Shown here one piece after another: positions 10,797-22,075 of a stretch of DNA of 64,000 nt (position 1 is its first letter; every line of letters starts with the position of its first letter). Below the pieces are notes generated by a model, which saw nothing but the letters and a program-made list of their open reading frames with translations, was not told the DNA's origin and did no database searches. Source of the DNA: Aplectana chamaeleonis. Taxonomy: Eukaryota > Nematoda > Chromadorea > Rhabditida > Cosmocercidae. Made by a program: the position numbers and the translations under genes. The DNA lies in NCBI GenBank assembly GCA_029168955.1, contig JAPDOI010000132.1:682001-746000 (forward strand). Direction: 5' to 3'.

Positions 10797-11003
10797 TTAG
10801 CCTAAAACTGAGACGTTGACCGATATGCAGCTTACCCACTGTAATCTAGTAAAATTCGATAAACGGGTCTCAGGCTCGTGTTGAACGCTCCAACAAACCC
10901 CCAGGAAAAAAATTGTGAGTCAAATCTATCGCAGCGTTCCGGGATCCGTCAAAACAAGCGTTTTCCCTAGAAGTTCCCCCATTATAGGCCTTGCACGACT
11001 TAA

Positions 11004-11446
11004 AGGCAGGGTTCGCGATAAAAACATATTTTGAACTCTCTTTATAAGAATGTAGATTTGGCCATCACAAAAGTAAAAATAAGTGAAAAAAACGCAGAAA
11101 TTCGAGGGAAAAACGCTCAAAAACAAAGCATAACGGCTAATTACCGGTGTCGGCCGGCCCCCTAATTAACGCGATTTTCATTAATGCTTGCTTATCCGAC
11201 AATTATTTTGCTGTTAAAGTAATCAGTAGTCTCCACAATTGTTCAGAAATTACTTTAGAAGCAAAATAAAAGTTGACAAAACAGGCTTCTAGCCAAATCT
11301 CGATAATTGGGGGCGGGAGGACACCAAGCCATAACTTGCTCCTGAGCGCTTCTATTCAATTTTTTACTTATTCTCCCTATTGTGATGGCCAGATCTACCA
11401 TTCCATGGGTACAGCACAACAACCGATTTTATCGAGAACTCTGCCT
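11004..11446. mobile_element. TTAA-flanked MITE in intron 3 of GT11 copy A
   Basis: Ends AGGCAGGGTTCGCGATAAAA and TTTTATCGAGAACTCTGCCT are inverted copies, with TTAA at 11000-11003 and 11447-11450. No coding content. Confidence 0.78.
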
Positions 11447-11659
11447 TTAAGTAGACAGTCGACAACTGACCCTCAGATTTGTGATCAGTACCCCAACTAA
11501 CACCCGAGGAAAATTTTATGCCCATGTTAGAACATCTTTCTTGGACGCTGTGAGAACCACTCGAGGCCGGATTCATAAATGAGTATACTGCAGAATAAGG
11601 GGATTAAGAACAGAGTGATACCGTCGACCTGAGATTAATCCTAGATCACACACTAAAAA

Positions 11660-12240
11660 CTTAGGGTATAGAGTAGGGTGCGAGACACCCTCGAGGAGAC
11701 TCAAGTTCCTTATTCTTCACTAGGAAGATATCGCGCTAACGGGGGTTTTCGCTGGAATATTTCTGGCCGCGGATGGTCACAACAAAGATGTCCGCCACGG
11801 AATCGACGCCTTGTATGCTTGATACAAGGGAGATGCCAACATCTCCCAAAGTCGTCTCAAACGGCAATGGAAATTGGACTTCGATTGCTCGGGCATACTT
11901 CATAAAGACGCCAAATCGTCGTGTTCAACACGCTCCAAGGATGCTTCCGAGTCTTCTCTGGGAACGGTCTTATCATGGACGCAGGCGAAAATTTTGAATG
12001 GATGTGGTGAAGGAGAATTTGAAATCACGCGACATCGAAAGGCAACTAAGGCAATATTTCACTTTTTAGAAAGTGGAACAACGACCAATGGACGGATTGT
12101 GTTTAAAACCTGACTGAGGACCCTGACGGTTGGACACGGCTTACTACTAAGGCGTCACCCCTCGGCGGAGATGCAGATTGACCGCGGCAGGGCTGAGATT
12201 CATGTACACAAGCCATAGGCTATTGCTGGGTTTGTCTCCG
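11660..12240 (+). mobile_element. RTE-type LINE remnant, C-terminal end
   Basis: Frame-shifted plus-strand peptides follow the RTE C-terminal order: GRCQHLPKSSQ, then TPNRRVQHAPRMLPS, GRRRKFWMDVVKENLKSRDI, KWNNDQWTDCV, EDPDGWTRLTTKASPLGGDA. The same end is found at 18000-18290. It is decayed by frameshifts and stops. It lies in intron 3 of GT11 copy A, on the opposite strand. Confidence 0.7.
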
Positions 12241-12435
12241 GAGATTGCGTGCTATTTTATCAGCAGACCCAGCTGTAGCCAATGGTTTGCAGTCAATGAG
12301 TCTCAGCCTAGGTTTGACTTACGATAAAGTCAAGTAATTCCGGACTACCACTTTGCAACATCATGCGTGAGAGTTTTGCGAGCTGGATTAATACTTTGAA
12401 AAGCCAAATCAATTACGAGTCAGCTACTACTATAC

Positions 12436-12503
12436 CCTAATGGATTGTCGTAGACACAACATAAGCCGGAAGCAAACGAAACATAGGTCTCATTAGTGTT
12501 GCT
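12436..12503 (-). pseudogene. GT11 copy A exon 3 (Cys-Cys motif exon)
   Basis: 68 nt after acceptor ATTTTAG. It encodes SNTNETYVSFASGLCCVYDN then P-L, and donor TTAGG|gtatag gives phase 2. It is one codon longer than B and C, and the terminal Arg-Arg of B and C is replaced by Leu-Gly. Confidence 0.82.
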
Positions 12504-13721
12504 CTAAAATTTTATGATTTGTTATCAATGGAACGTGTATGATGAACCATCAAGCTCTATCAAGACAAAAATTTTTATACACTTGAAAGCTGCGTTAAAG
12601 CGAAGGGAGATATGTAGAATGGAGCACTCAGTGCCTGTAGAGAACGTTACTGGTAGATTTTTAGTGGAAAAATGTAGATTGGCTTCATCATGACTGACAG
12701 TCGACGAGAGTTTTCATTTATCCCAACGCTAACCCTAGGTTGTCTATCCATGTGTAGGCCTAGCCTCGTTGAACCGCGGCATAAACTCAATACAATGCAA
12801 CAAACACAGGGTCGACGAGGCGATCAATCCGGCTCCAGGGATGGAAAGAACCCATGGCGCCAGGTTACTCCCACTTCTATCCTAAGCGGAACATCAATGC
12901 CTCAAATTAATCACCATACTGTCCACCTTCACCGATGCAGACTTGCAGCAGAATTCATGTCGAACTGTAACCAAATGTGATGAAGATGAAGAAGTTGCAG
13001 CTCATCTTGTGCACGTTTCGGACTTCAATGCTCTCTCAAAATTTTGAATCTGATTGATGGTCCTGTGACCAATTCTTGCGCTTAGTTGGAACGCTCAATA
13101 AAAATGGAAACTGAGCATCTTGCGACTTTAAATTCTGCGCTCACGCGTTCGACTGTACAGCTCACCCAGTGGTCTGTTATACAATCAAAACCTGGGCCGG
13201 CGCAGCGTCTACGTGAAGATATTTGAACTTACTTCTTCATAGAATTAAAGAAATTGAATTGTGAAATACAAAAGAGAAATTTGAATTACAAAAAAAACAT
13301 TCTTCCGTTAGATTTGCCGATGGATCTGTTAAAATTGTCAATCAGCTGCCTAAACAGCCAAAAAGCCTCCGGAGTCGACGCTCGTATTGGTATTGCAAGG
13401 TTAATCCGATAAACACTATAGACGATGATTACACAAGAACGAGGCGGATGAAGCTCGCATGAATCGTGAAGGCGAGTCTTTCAAGTGTCTAATGCTAGTA
13501 GGTATCTTCCGCCTCTGTCGTGACAGTGTAATGAAGAACCGTGAAAATTATTGTCCAACAAACGTTCTGGAGCGCCGACTCGGCCAAGAGGATCGCGTCA
13601 CTTCAAGTTCTGTTTTGCGCAAGCTTTACTTGTTGAAATCTCAATCCTTGGTGGGCGCCAGTCTTTCAATTTTGTGTAATAATAAGTAAGAAAAATGCTT
13701 CCGGCAAGCATATGACAATGC

Positions 13722-14068
13722 GAACCACCTCGCCTCTTTGACACTTCCATCGCCAATTGCCGCGATAGCATGCTTCGAATGAGGAACGACTTGCGAGAGA
13801 TCTTGTTCGATACTCATGATTATCATGCTTTCGCATCGCATGGCGATAAAACTCTCAAATAGCCATAACATCCTTTTCACTGCTAAAATAGGACATCGCG
13901 GACCACCTCGCCTCTTCTACACTTCCATCGCCAATTGCCGCGATAGCATGCTTTGAATGAGGAACGACTTGCGAGAGATCTTGTTCGATACTCATGATTA
14001 TCATGCTTTCGCATCGCATGGCGATCAGACCCTCAAATAGCCATAGCATCCTTCACACTGCTAAAATA
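13722..14068. repeat. Tandem duplication, ~179-base unit
   Basis: The segment from 13722 (CCACCTCGCCTCTTTGACAC) to ~13890 is repeated at 13901-14068 with few changes. Both copies end in TGCTAAAATA and contain TTGTTCGATACTCATGATTA. It lies in intron 2 of GT11 copy A. Each copy gives a ~60-aa minus-strand ORF, but neither resembles a GT11 exon. Confidence 0.85.
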
Positions 14069-14130
14069 CTGTCGTAGTTTAGTGAAACATTTAGTCAGCC
14101 TTGTGTAAAACGCTAACAGGACATGCATAC

Positions 14131-14283
14131 CGTTCCCATGACATAAGTATTGTGGAGAAGAGGAAACACTTCCTTGATGATATCCAAGTACTTTTTTATG
14201 TGCTGTATATGATAATCGTAGGGTAGGTAGTGAACTCGACCCAGTGCTCTTGCAATCCCATATCCAGTCAGCAAGTGAAACAG
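14131..14283 (-). pseudogene. GT11 copy A exon 2
   Basis: 153 nt encoding LFHLLTGYGIARALGRVHYL and NTYVMGT. Acceptor ATTTTCAG, donor ACG|gtatgc, phase 0. Confidence 0.88.
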
Positions 14284-14944
14284 CTGAAAATCAAATTTAT
14301 CATTATGCCCGATCTGTTATCGATCCCAAGCCCTTCTGCATTCACCCTGAGTGTTTTAGGCTACATCTGAGTATATCGACACCCAACTGCCCAAACAAAA
14401 ATAATCATTTACATTTATATTTATAATTATGTTTATATGAAATACATCCGTGAATGCGGATGTCGGATGTGACCCTCTTAATAAGAGGTTAACACATTGA
14501 CAAAAAAAATTGAGAAAACCGAAGTGCACTAGGGTGTAGACCCATCACGCAACTGTATGAAACTCTGGCTCAATTTCATTGGTGAACATGGAGTTTTGAT
14601 GCCAGTGTTGGCTTCAACCGCCAGCATGGACCGCAATTCTTAGATAGTTACCCTTTATTCGCTCGCACCTCAACATACCACAGTCACTTTGAGTAAGCAG
14701 CTACTCCCATCAGAAGTAACCGAGTAGCAGTGAGGCGGCGGCAACAAAAAGTTGGTGGCCCAAACAGAGGGTTCATTGCCACGTAGCATCACCACGCACC
14801 TTGATTTTGTACACAAAATTTTGAAGCAAGTCATAGTTTTCCTTTATCATGACAGGTTTTCTTTATTGTCATTGTTTGTAAAACATTAATTGAGCCCCGT
14901 GTCTACCGCTGAGTACACTTCAGTGAGAGATCGTGAAATCTTAT

Positions 14945-15560
14945 TCATTTCGTGTGACGTGTCTGCTTCACCGCACCAATACCAAACACATCTTCAGCTA
15001 TAGATAGGATCCTGATCATAGAGGGATCCTGCAGAATTTCTTTTACGGTTTCTTTTTCTAGAAAAATTTGGCCGGGAGTATACGTAATAATTTGGAGCAG
15101 CGATAAAACTAGGAATGTGACAGCCGTGAGTTTCTTGTGAATGGAGTTTGGTACTCGAAGCTGCACTCCCTTCCTCTGTTTGGTCTGGAAACTCCATACT
15201 TCGAAAGTCGCAATCTCCGCTCAAGCCTCCAAATCTTATTCAAAAGTACTAGATCAAGGGCAGAACGACGTTCGTTCAACTGCTCCAGCTTTGATACCTT
15301 GATTCGACTACCGTAAGCTGACAAATTTTCAGAGCTAACTCGGAAGCAACGTAAGTAGACTATTTCGATAAATAAACGCTGTACTTTCTCCAGAGCTTTA
15401 ATGTATCTCTTTCTGTAAGGACTCCAAACGAATTCGATGAGAGGTCTCACATAAGTCTTGAACATTCGAGATAGGATGAGTGGATTACCCAGGCAGAAAC
15501 TCCTCAATAGTCGAAACATTGCAACTATAGTAGCATTATAACAACATAGGAGAGATTCCA
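14945..15560 (-). mobile_element. CR1-like LINE reverse transcriptase C-terminal fragment
   Basis: The minus-strand peptide FKTYVRPLIEFVWSPYRKRY then IKALEKVQRLF follows the Y-K-T-Y-V-R-P-x-L-E-Y...W-S-P...L-E-K-V-Q-R-x-F pattern at the end of CR1/jockey-class RTs. A frameshift near 15130 moves the tail (LRVPNSIHKKLTAVTF) into another frame. It lies in intron 1 of GT11 copy A. Confidence 0.75.
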
Positions 15561-15751
15561 GGAGAGCATCTTGAAGGCCATGGTGCTTTCTGTTACTTGC
15601 CGAATTTCGATTGTCTTTTCTTGAAAACCTATCTAACTTCGTATGAAACTACACTTTTACACTTTATTGGAGGGGTGCCAGACCTACACAATAGAAATTT
15701 CTTGTCACTTGAACGAAGACGAGCTCTGAAGAAGATCAGAGTGAAGCTTAC

Positions 15752-15955
15752 TTGATTTCCCAGTCGTCCGAAGTTTGGATGAAAACCAACGTATTTAACA
15801 GGTTTCATTCCTTGTGATCCATTCTGCACGCACTGAGCCCACAAAATGTAGAAGACTTGAGCAATTGCCACAAGTAGTAATAGATTTATGCAGAAACGTT
15901 TCCTTCTTCTCAAGGTAAGATGTGCTCCTAGGTAAAAAGAAGTCCGACTCAACAT
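15752..15955 (-). pseudogene. GT11 copy A exon 1
   Basis: Encodes RRRKR, a membrane segment FCINLLLLVAIAQVFYILWA and VKYVGFHPNFGRLGNQ, with donor CAA|gtaagc, phase 0. The open frame runs to an ATG at 15955. Homology to B and C instead places the start at TTG 15911-15913, 14 bases after acceptor TTTTTACCTAG. Confidence 0.82.
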
Positions 15956-16949
15956 AGAAACTCATGTATAGTTGGCACGTATTGCAGTGATATTTTATGT
16001 GCCTTATTGCGAGTTGGCGCGAACTTGGTGCCATGCGTTACAACAAACGTGTGCCGAGCTTGCGCCAACGCACAGTAAGGAACGCAGTGCCAGTGGAATC
16101 TGTGCAGACTGTAGCTTCCATTTTTTTAAAGAGTATTGTTTCTGTTCAGGTATCTTTCATAGTCCTCACCGTGAACGTGTCTTGCGTGAAGTACTTGAGA
16201 AACATATAGGTAGCCGTGAATCCTCCTGTAGCACTGCCATATGTTGGAGCTGTGGCGGACCGATACCATTTTAGAATGACCTTTCGCTATATTTAACAAT
16301 ATTCAAAAAATATCGATGATTGACAAAACGAATATTTCTGAGCTGGGACTAGCCTATAGTACTAAACTAAATAGTTTCGCAGATGAAAATAGTTCCATGA
16401 AAAGGAGAAGATTCAAGTTGCAAATCCACAATATCTGTGGATGAGGAACACAGACCTCGCCCCATTGAAGACTCTCGCGAATGCTATGATCTGAAGTCTA
16501 CTGCCCGAAGAAAGGTGGCAGTGGGGTTACAGACTTCGATCAAAATAGTCTTTGGCCTTTATCGTGAGGCCATGGCGCCACTTGGAGGGCAACGAAGGAT
16601 GATGTCCATTGATCGAGTGATTTTGCGTCCAATAACTGAGCAAGTTCTTATTTAATGGCGCAGACTTTATGATGTCCTCATTGATGGTTCGATTTCGAAT
16701 AAGCCATTGATCAATCAGTGTAATCAGGCGGTCCGTCTTGTGCGAGCAAAATACTTTCACTGTTTTTTTTTCATTTAATGTTTCTATTTGCATCCACGTG
16801 TTTTTCGTGTCCGTCTGGGATTCGTTAAAGCACCGACACCATCCATGAAATATTGATGAGCGAAAGGATAGCCGATTCGTGAAGGCATGCGATCGTCGTG
16901 CCCCTTCACGAAAAGTTATCTGTCACGGCCACTGAGAACTATTGAGGAA
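15956..16949. other. Intergenic stretch upstream of GT11 copy A
   Basis: No recognised gene. It contains one copy of the dispersed hairpin at 16006-16075 and short unassigned ORFs. It would include the promoter of copy A, but no core element can be named. Confidence 0.35.
16006..16075. repeat. Dispersed hairpin repeat, copy 2
   Basis: Inverted arms GAGTTGGCGCGAACTTGG and CCGAGCTTGCGCCAAC. Related to 6630-6700 and 20551-20625. Confidence 0.6.
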
Positions 16950-18290
16950 TCTCTCTACTGCTTGTCCTTTATAAGGTTTTGGAAAATCATTCTCGAGCGA
17001 CTCATTAAACATTGAGAAGAAACGACTAGAGGAGCAAGGCTGTTTTTAATCTGAAAGTTCGGCCATCGACCAAGTATTCGTGATAAGAGCAATTCAATCG
17101 AGGTAGCGGTGCGTGCCGATGGAACCCCACAAAAGTATATTGGACAAATCGAGAACATGAACAAATAAACAACAGCAATTCGTTCACCTGTCGGATTTAT
17201 GTCAGCTTTCGAGGTGAAAGCAGGAGTAAGGCAAGGAGCTGTAGCAGGACCTTTTCTATTCAATATTGACGTTGACGACGGCATACGTAAACTTTCAGAA
17301 CAGTTTCCTGCGGCGTGTTACTGACACCAACAGGACGGTCCCTGGTCGACCAGAAGCACGCCGACCACATTGTGCTATTTCCTGAAGAGAACACAAAACT
17401 GCAAAAGATCACGAACCTTCCGCCACAATATGTCGCAGCTCATGGACTTCGTCTTCGCCCCTACAAAGGCAAGCAGATGTGGGTCTCTCGAAAGCCTTCA
17501 ACGGGAGTTTGCTTAGATGGACAACGTATAGAACTTGTGGACGATTTTTGTTGTTCCGGCTGTTTGGTAAAGAACGATGGTATTAATACACTCAACAACG
17601 ATGCGTCTGCATTCAATTCTCTAATCCAATGTTTGTGGGCCAGGCTCATCGACGTAGAAGTCAAGCTACGCGTCAGCCTGCCCACTATTTGATTGCACTG
17701 AGAGGAAGCTTTTTAAGCGTTTGCTTGAATACTTCTGACCGCGAGTATGCAATAACGAAGATCTCTACAAGGAAATCGACGCCTTACATCAACGCTCGAC
17801 ACGGCGGAGGTGCCAGCATTTCCCGACGCCTGCAATAAAAAGTCGACTTCGATTGTTTCGGCACATATCTTCATTTCCGGGACGTGAGTTTGCCGCGATG
17901 TTGCTATGATAGCTTTATCATATGCGAGAACAAACTAAAACAACCGCTCTGCTCCCATGGTAGCGAGACAATAGCTGCTTTGCCTAGGGATAGGATGCCA
18001 ACTGCACTAAGAAGAACGCCGAATCGTCTCATGCAACACTGCTCAAGAATGCTCCCCAATTCTGTCTGGAAACGGACATCCGGAAGTTCTGGACAAATGT
18101 GGTAAACGAGGATTTGAAGTCACTCGGCATTGAAAGACAGGGTAGGCTTGATGTTCTAGTTCGCAAGAAATGGAGTAAGGACATTTGGATGGCATGCGTT
18201 TAATTTGTGGCTGAAGACTATGACAAATGCACACAGCTGACTACTAGAAGGGCACATCACGGTGAAGATGCGGAATGATCGCGTCATGCG
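16950..18290 (+). mobile_element. RTE-type LINE remnant, reverse transcriptase and C-terminus
   Basis: Read across several plus-strand frames, the RTE order is clear: YKVLERIILERLIKH near 16970, FEVKAGVRQGAVAGPFLFN near 17200-17260, DQKHADHIVLFPEENTKLQK (the Y-A-D-D block mutated to H-A-D-H) near 17333, AAHGLRLRPYKGKQMWVS near 17430, GQRIELVDDFCC near 17518, AFNSLIQCLWA near 17610 and KWSKDIWMACV near 18170. Numerous frameshifts mean it is dead. Confidence 0.8.
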
Positions 18291-20200
18291 GTAAGTTCCA
18301 AGCGATTAAGTCAAAGTAAGCCAAATTTTGTGAGTGTCTAGTAATGACTGTAAGTAGAACATAGTGTCTTGTGTGTGGGGAACTTACCGTGTTTCCGGCC
18401 CACTAATGTTTCAGAATAGGGAAGCATTGTTTCAAAAAAGCTGCCCTCTATTATGAACCTCTAAGTATACTGGCAAACAATCTAATCCAGTTTTTTCATA
18501 GTTTTCGAAAATTAATCCTCAGAAACGTAATCAGAACGATAAACGTCAAGCACACATAGCACCGAACTCTTGCGAAATTTATAGTCGATTCGATGAAACA
18601 CTAACAAAGGAAGAAGTGAAATCAACAAGGAAAACAATAAATTGCCGAAAAGAATCAGCTGGAATCTCACTGTTTGGTTGATCGCACACTTGGAACCGTG
18701 CCACCTATGCATTAGTTTACTTACGAAAAACTTATGACCTCACTTCTGCCTTTTCCCAGAGCGCTAGACTTCAGCTATCGGAGGATTCAAATGTTCTATG
18801 AGCTTCGACGGTTTCAGTGTGTGGTTTGAGAATAAATAGAAGCATTCAAATATTCCCTGCACTATGATTTCCGCTATTGTGCAAAAACGTATGCAAATAC
18901 ATACCTAAAGGCAAGCCGCCAACTTTTTTCGACAATCTGCTTTCAGGAGAACGTCTTCAGCACAAAAAGTGTTTACGCTGTATAAATGAAAATGTTGATT
19001 TGATTTGAATTATTACGATGCTTAAGACAATGCTATGAAAGCGAAACAATCAATAATGGGATACATCACCAAGCAAAACACACAAAGTTCAACGACTAAG
19101 ATCAAGCCCTATGGGAAAGTTAGTCCTGACAACTCAGGAAACTGCACCGCTAAAAAGCTTGGATTTAGCAAAACGCTTGAAGCTCGGAAAGCCATTGTCT
19201 TGAAAATCGAACTCATGAGCGCATTGTACGCCGACGCAGCCCAGATGAAAAAAGAGTGTGAAACAGAGTGAAAAAGATGAGTGGAACATATACGAAGCAA
19301 ACGTCAGCGTTTCAGAAACGATTCAGATTTTTCACTCAGTATCTAAAGTTGATGACATTCTCAGGACGAAGTGGAAAAATATGGTCACTATCGCCGCTCC
19401 TCGGATGTGGCGCAGCCGTATCGTTCACGCCTTTAAACATGCTTTTATTTTCGCGATCCGTAGGGAAATACTCGTTTTGTATAATACTTCTGCTTCACGG
19501 GCATAATGTGGGGTTTAAAAAAACGTTTTATACCTTGCTTTTTTCTATTTCAGGCCATCATTGTCAGCATTGCCAATTGGCATGAAAATCGCATGAATTC
19601 TCACAAGTTTCAATGAGAGTTCAGATCCCCTTTGAACGCGAGAAGCTGGCGATCCCTTCCCACACCAGTACGGCAGAGATCCCTCCCCGGCCAACCCATT
19701 TTGGGTTACTCTTCCTTCCCCCAGTTTCTTTGTTAAGTCTTAGGGTGATACATTTCAGAAAACGGAGCGGGAGCCGACGGGATAAATAGAGTGCCGCTAT
19801 TGGCAAAAGAAAACCTGACCGCGATCTACCAATTGACCGCCACCGGGATTAGCTCTTGTCGTACTGCTTTCAACTGAAAGTCAGTCCGCAAGCAACGTTG
19901 TCAGCCCGAACACATCTTTAGGCGGTCCCTAGGGCTTAGAACATATTCCCGCGACGCGCGACAGTGTATATCAGCAATATCTGTTTTCGGTGGATTTGTT
20001 TAGCAAACACTATGCCGTGTCGAACGTCGCGGGAAGTATGCACTAGGTCTAAACGCTCATTATCAGTACGCGAGCACAGGCGGTAGCTTCGAAAGCGCTC
20101 ATGAGCGGCCCGGGAACTCTTGGTCTGTTAATTTTTAGCCAACGGGTGATTCAGACTAGTCATAGCTGAAAATACCGACAAGCAGACAGACTGATCATGG
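18291..20200. other. Intergenic stretch with unassigned ORFs
   Basis: Contains 18512-18712 (-) and 19035-19271 (+), neither recognised. A dyad with GCGACG...CGTCGC lies near 19950-20030. No clear gene. Confidence 0.3.
18512..18712 (-). CDS. Hypothetical small membrane protein ORF
   Basis: 66-codon ORF from ATG with one strong hydrophobic segment, LILFGNLLFSLLISLLPLLV, followed by basic residues (KFRKSS). No family was recognised. It lies 2.6 kb upstream of GT11 copy A on the same strand. It could be a lone exon or chance. Confidence 0.2.
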   Translation of the reverse strand: MHRWHGSKCAINQTVRFQLILFGNLLFSLLISLLPLLVFHRIDYKFRKSSVLCVLDVYRSDYVSED

Positions 20201-20470
20201 GCTGCATGCACGAACGCGTGTCGCGAAGGGGTTGGGGCAGGATCAGGGGCGTCGGCGCGTTTGATGATCGCAGCGCGAGGGCTGAAAAGGGTTTGGGTAA
20301 AACTGAAAAACCGTTCCCCGGCCAACCCTACCTGGGTGGGTGGGGCAGCCGAGACCCTGCTCAGACACCAAATATTGATTAGCTCCAGCACTCGCAGAGC
20401 AATCATAAAAGGCGCCGACGTCCTGACCCAACTCCTTCGTACTACTCACGTTCGTGCATGCCGCCCCATA
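20200..20470. repeat. Foldback inverted repeat
   Basis: GCATGCACGAACGCGTGTCG and the following GGCGTCGGCGCG on the left reappear inverted as GGCGCCGACG and CACGTTCGTGCATGCC on the right. Arms are ~90 bases with mismatches. The centre includes GGCCAACCCTACCTGGG, also found in altered form near 19695. Confidence 0.65.
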
Positions 20471-20550
20471 TCCGAATCCGTTGGATGCTAAATGCGTGCT
20501 GAAACTTTTCGGACATACAGTTAGCACGGATCGTCCTGATACTTTGCGTT

Positions 20551-20625
20551 CTCTAGTTTTCGTTGGTCAAACTCGATGCGCATATGTTGCAACATACGTG
20601 CACCGAGTTTGCGTCAATGTGCAAC
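20551..20625. repeat. Dispersed hairpin repeat, copy 3
   Basis: TTCGTTGGTCAAACTCGATG and CACCGAGTTTGCGTCAATG form inverted arms. Third relative of 6630-6700 and 16006-16075. Confidence 0.55.
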
Positions 20626-20935
20626 AAGGAACGTAGAGTATCTGTGCGATTCGTGCCGACTAAACGTCCTTCATAATAGCGTCCGCTGACAATTTGCGAG
20701 CAGATCCTTGCTAGAGTGGACTACACCGAGGTTGGTCATCAGAGTTTACTTTGCGTCTCCGACATGGCCAATCCTTCTGCGCATACGCACGCGACATTTT
20801 CTCTCATCAATTGCGGGGTGAGCAGACGGCCACCAGGCAGCACCATTCAATGGTGGCCTTTCGGCCTTCTCATTTTGGTTCGCCTCTTTTGTTACCTAAA
20901 ACCACAATCCATGTGCTAAATCAGTATCAACTTAA

Positions 20936-21420
20936 AGGCAGTGTTCACGATAGAAATAGTTTTTCTGCTTTTCCACCTATCTTGAAAACGGCCCCATGCT
21001 GATTCCAATGATGTCTCTGAAATCGCACAAGGCCTTGAGGGAACGGAATTATGGTCCCTCAAATATTGAGCTAAGGAAACATGGTGGACGAGTTGTCCGA
21101 GGCTTGTAACTTCCGTCTTTTGCAGCCGATGTATGCGAGCTGACCTGAGTAGAGAGAGAAGTTGAGAATGAAGGGAAGAACGGGGCTATTTATCGGAAAC
21201 CATCGCTCATCTCACAATCTCGAGCATTCATTTGTTCACGTCGGTGGGCGTGGAAAGTACATCTGGGGGTGACGAGCTGATGGGTGTCCAACTTTGAAGC
21301 CGTAAGGGACCGTTCCGAGGTCATTTTTCTCAGTTTTTTCAACGTTAGGGTTCCGCTAGGCCCAGCAGCTGCCGATCTCCATCAAAAAATCAGACATGGT
21401 TTTTATCGTGGACACTGCCT
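20936..21420. mobile_element. TTAA-flanked MITE
   Basis: AGGCAGTGTTCACGATAGAA on the left and ATCGTGGACACTGCCT on the right, with TTAA at 20932-20935 and 21421-21424. The interior is shared, in opposite orientation, with 22905-23392. It abuts the foldback element at 21425 through the shared TTAA. Confidence 0.82.
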
Positions 21421-21424
21421 TTAA

Positions 21425-22075
21425 AGGCAGCATACACGCTCGTAAGCATAGTCGAGATAACAGCATAGATAGGTCCGCACGGCCCGTACTATGTCGTCAA
21501 CAACGTTTAAAGCGCTGAAAACTGCCCAGGATGACAGTATTTGACAATGTTTGAGCAATCTTGCCTTCCACACCCGTATTTTCACACCCCTTCGAGTAAC
21601 AGAATGAGAATCGATACTTGTAAAAACGTGTGATAATTGAGAGTGATAGCACTATCAAACGGGAGTGCAGTAGAGAAAAACTCGATTTACCTCAATATAA
21701 CATGTTTGTGCACTGATAAAATCCTCCATTTCAAGAGGTCAGCCAAAGTAGAGCGGCATTCTAGAAAGTGGACGAGAGTCATTAGGTATGCAGACATGTT
21801 TTACTCAAGTAAACCAAGCTATTTCTCTCGTGCACTCCCGTTTGATAGTGCTATCACTCTCAATTATCACACGTTTTTACAAGTATCGATTCTCATTCTG
21901 TTACTCAAAGGGGTGTGAAAATACGGGCGTGGAAGGCAAGATTGCTCAAACATTGTCAAATACTGTCATCCTGGACAGTTTTCAGCGCTTCAAACGTCGT
22001 TGACGACTTAGTACGGGCCGTGCGGACCGATCTATGCTGTTATCTCGACTATGCTTACGAGCGTGTATGCTGCCT
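21425..22075. mobile_element. Foldback element with ~255-bp near-identical arms
   Basis: Arms 21425-21684 and 21818-22075 are almost perfect inverted copies, differing at roughly ten positions. They begin AGGCAGCATACACGCTCGTA, and the element is flanked by TTAA at 21421-21424 and 22076-22079. The ~130-base loop has no ORF. It shares its terminal subtype with 46485-46968. Confidence 0.88.

Larger units (their letters stand above)
8864..15913 (-). pseudogene. GT11 alpha-1,2-fucosyltransferase-like pseudogene, copy A (8 exons)
   Basis: Third GT11 (PF01531) paralogue with the same eight-exon layout: 15752-15913, 14131-14283, 12436-12503, 9571-9726, 9369-9479, 9220-9312, 8968-9164, 8864-8885. All splice sites are GT-AG and in the same phases as copies B and C. 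It keeps the membrane anchor, GRLGNQ, Cys-Cys-V-Y-D-N-P, FGDD, S-T-F-G-W-F and LKSWREV. Exon 5 lacks four bases after H-I-R-R (near 9441), shifting the frame into TGA at 9428-9430. The codon aligned with the initiator Met of B and C is TTG at 15911-15913. An in-frame ATG exists at 15953-15955, but it lies upstream of the apparent acceptor CCTAG at 15928. Exon 3 has one extra codon. The gene looks recently inactivated. A sequencing error in exon 5, or use of the upstream ATG, are the alternatives. Confidence 0.82.

Noticed and set aside
13641..14049. ORF pair HAIAAIGDGSVEEAR as a GT11 exon ending in phase 2 at a good donor
   Set aside because: No similarity to copy B or C exons; the pair reflects a tandem intron duplication.
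20936..21420. Reading the element flanks as TA duplications (Tc1/mariner-type MITEs)
   Set aside because: The outer bases are TTAA at nearly every end in the window, which a bare TA duplication would not explain, although it is not fully excluded.
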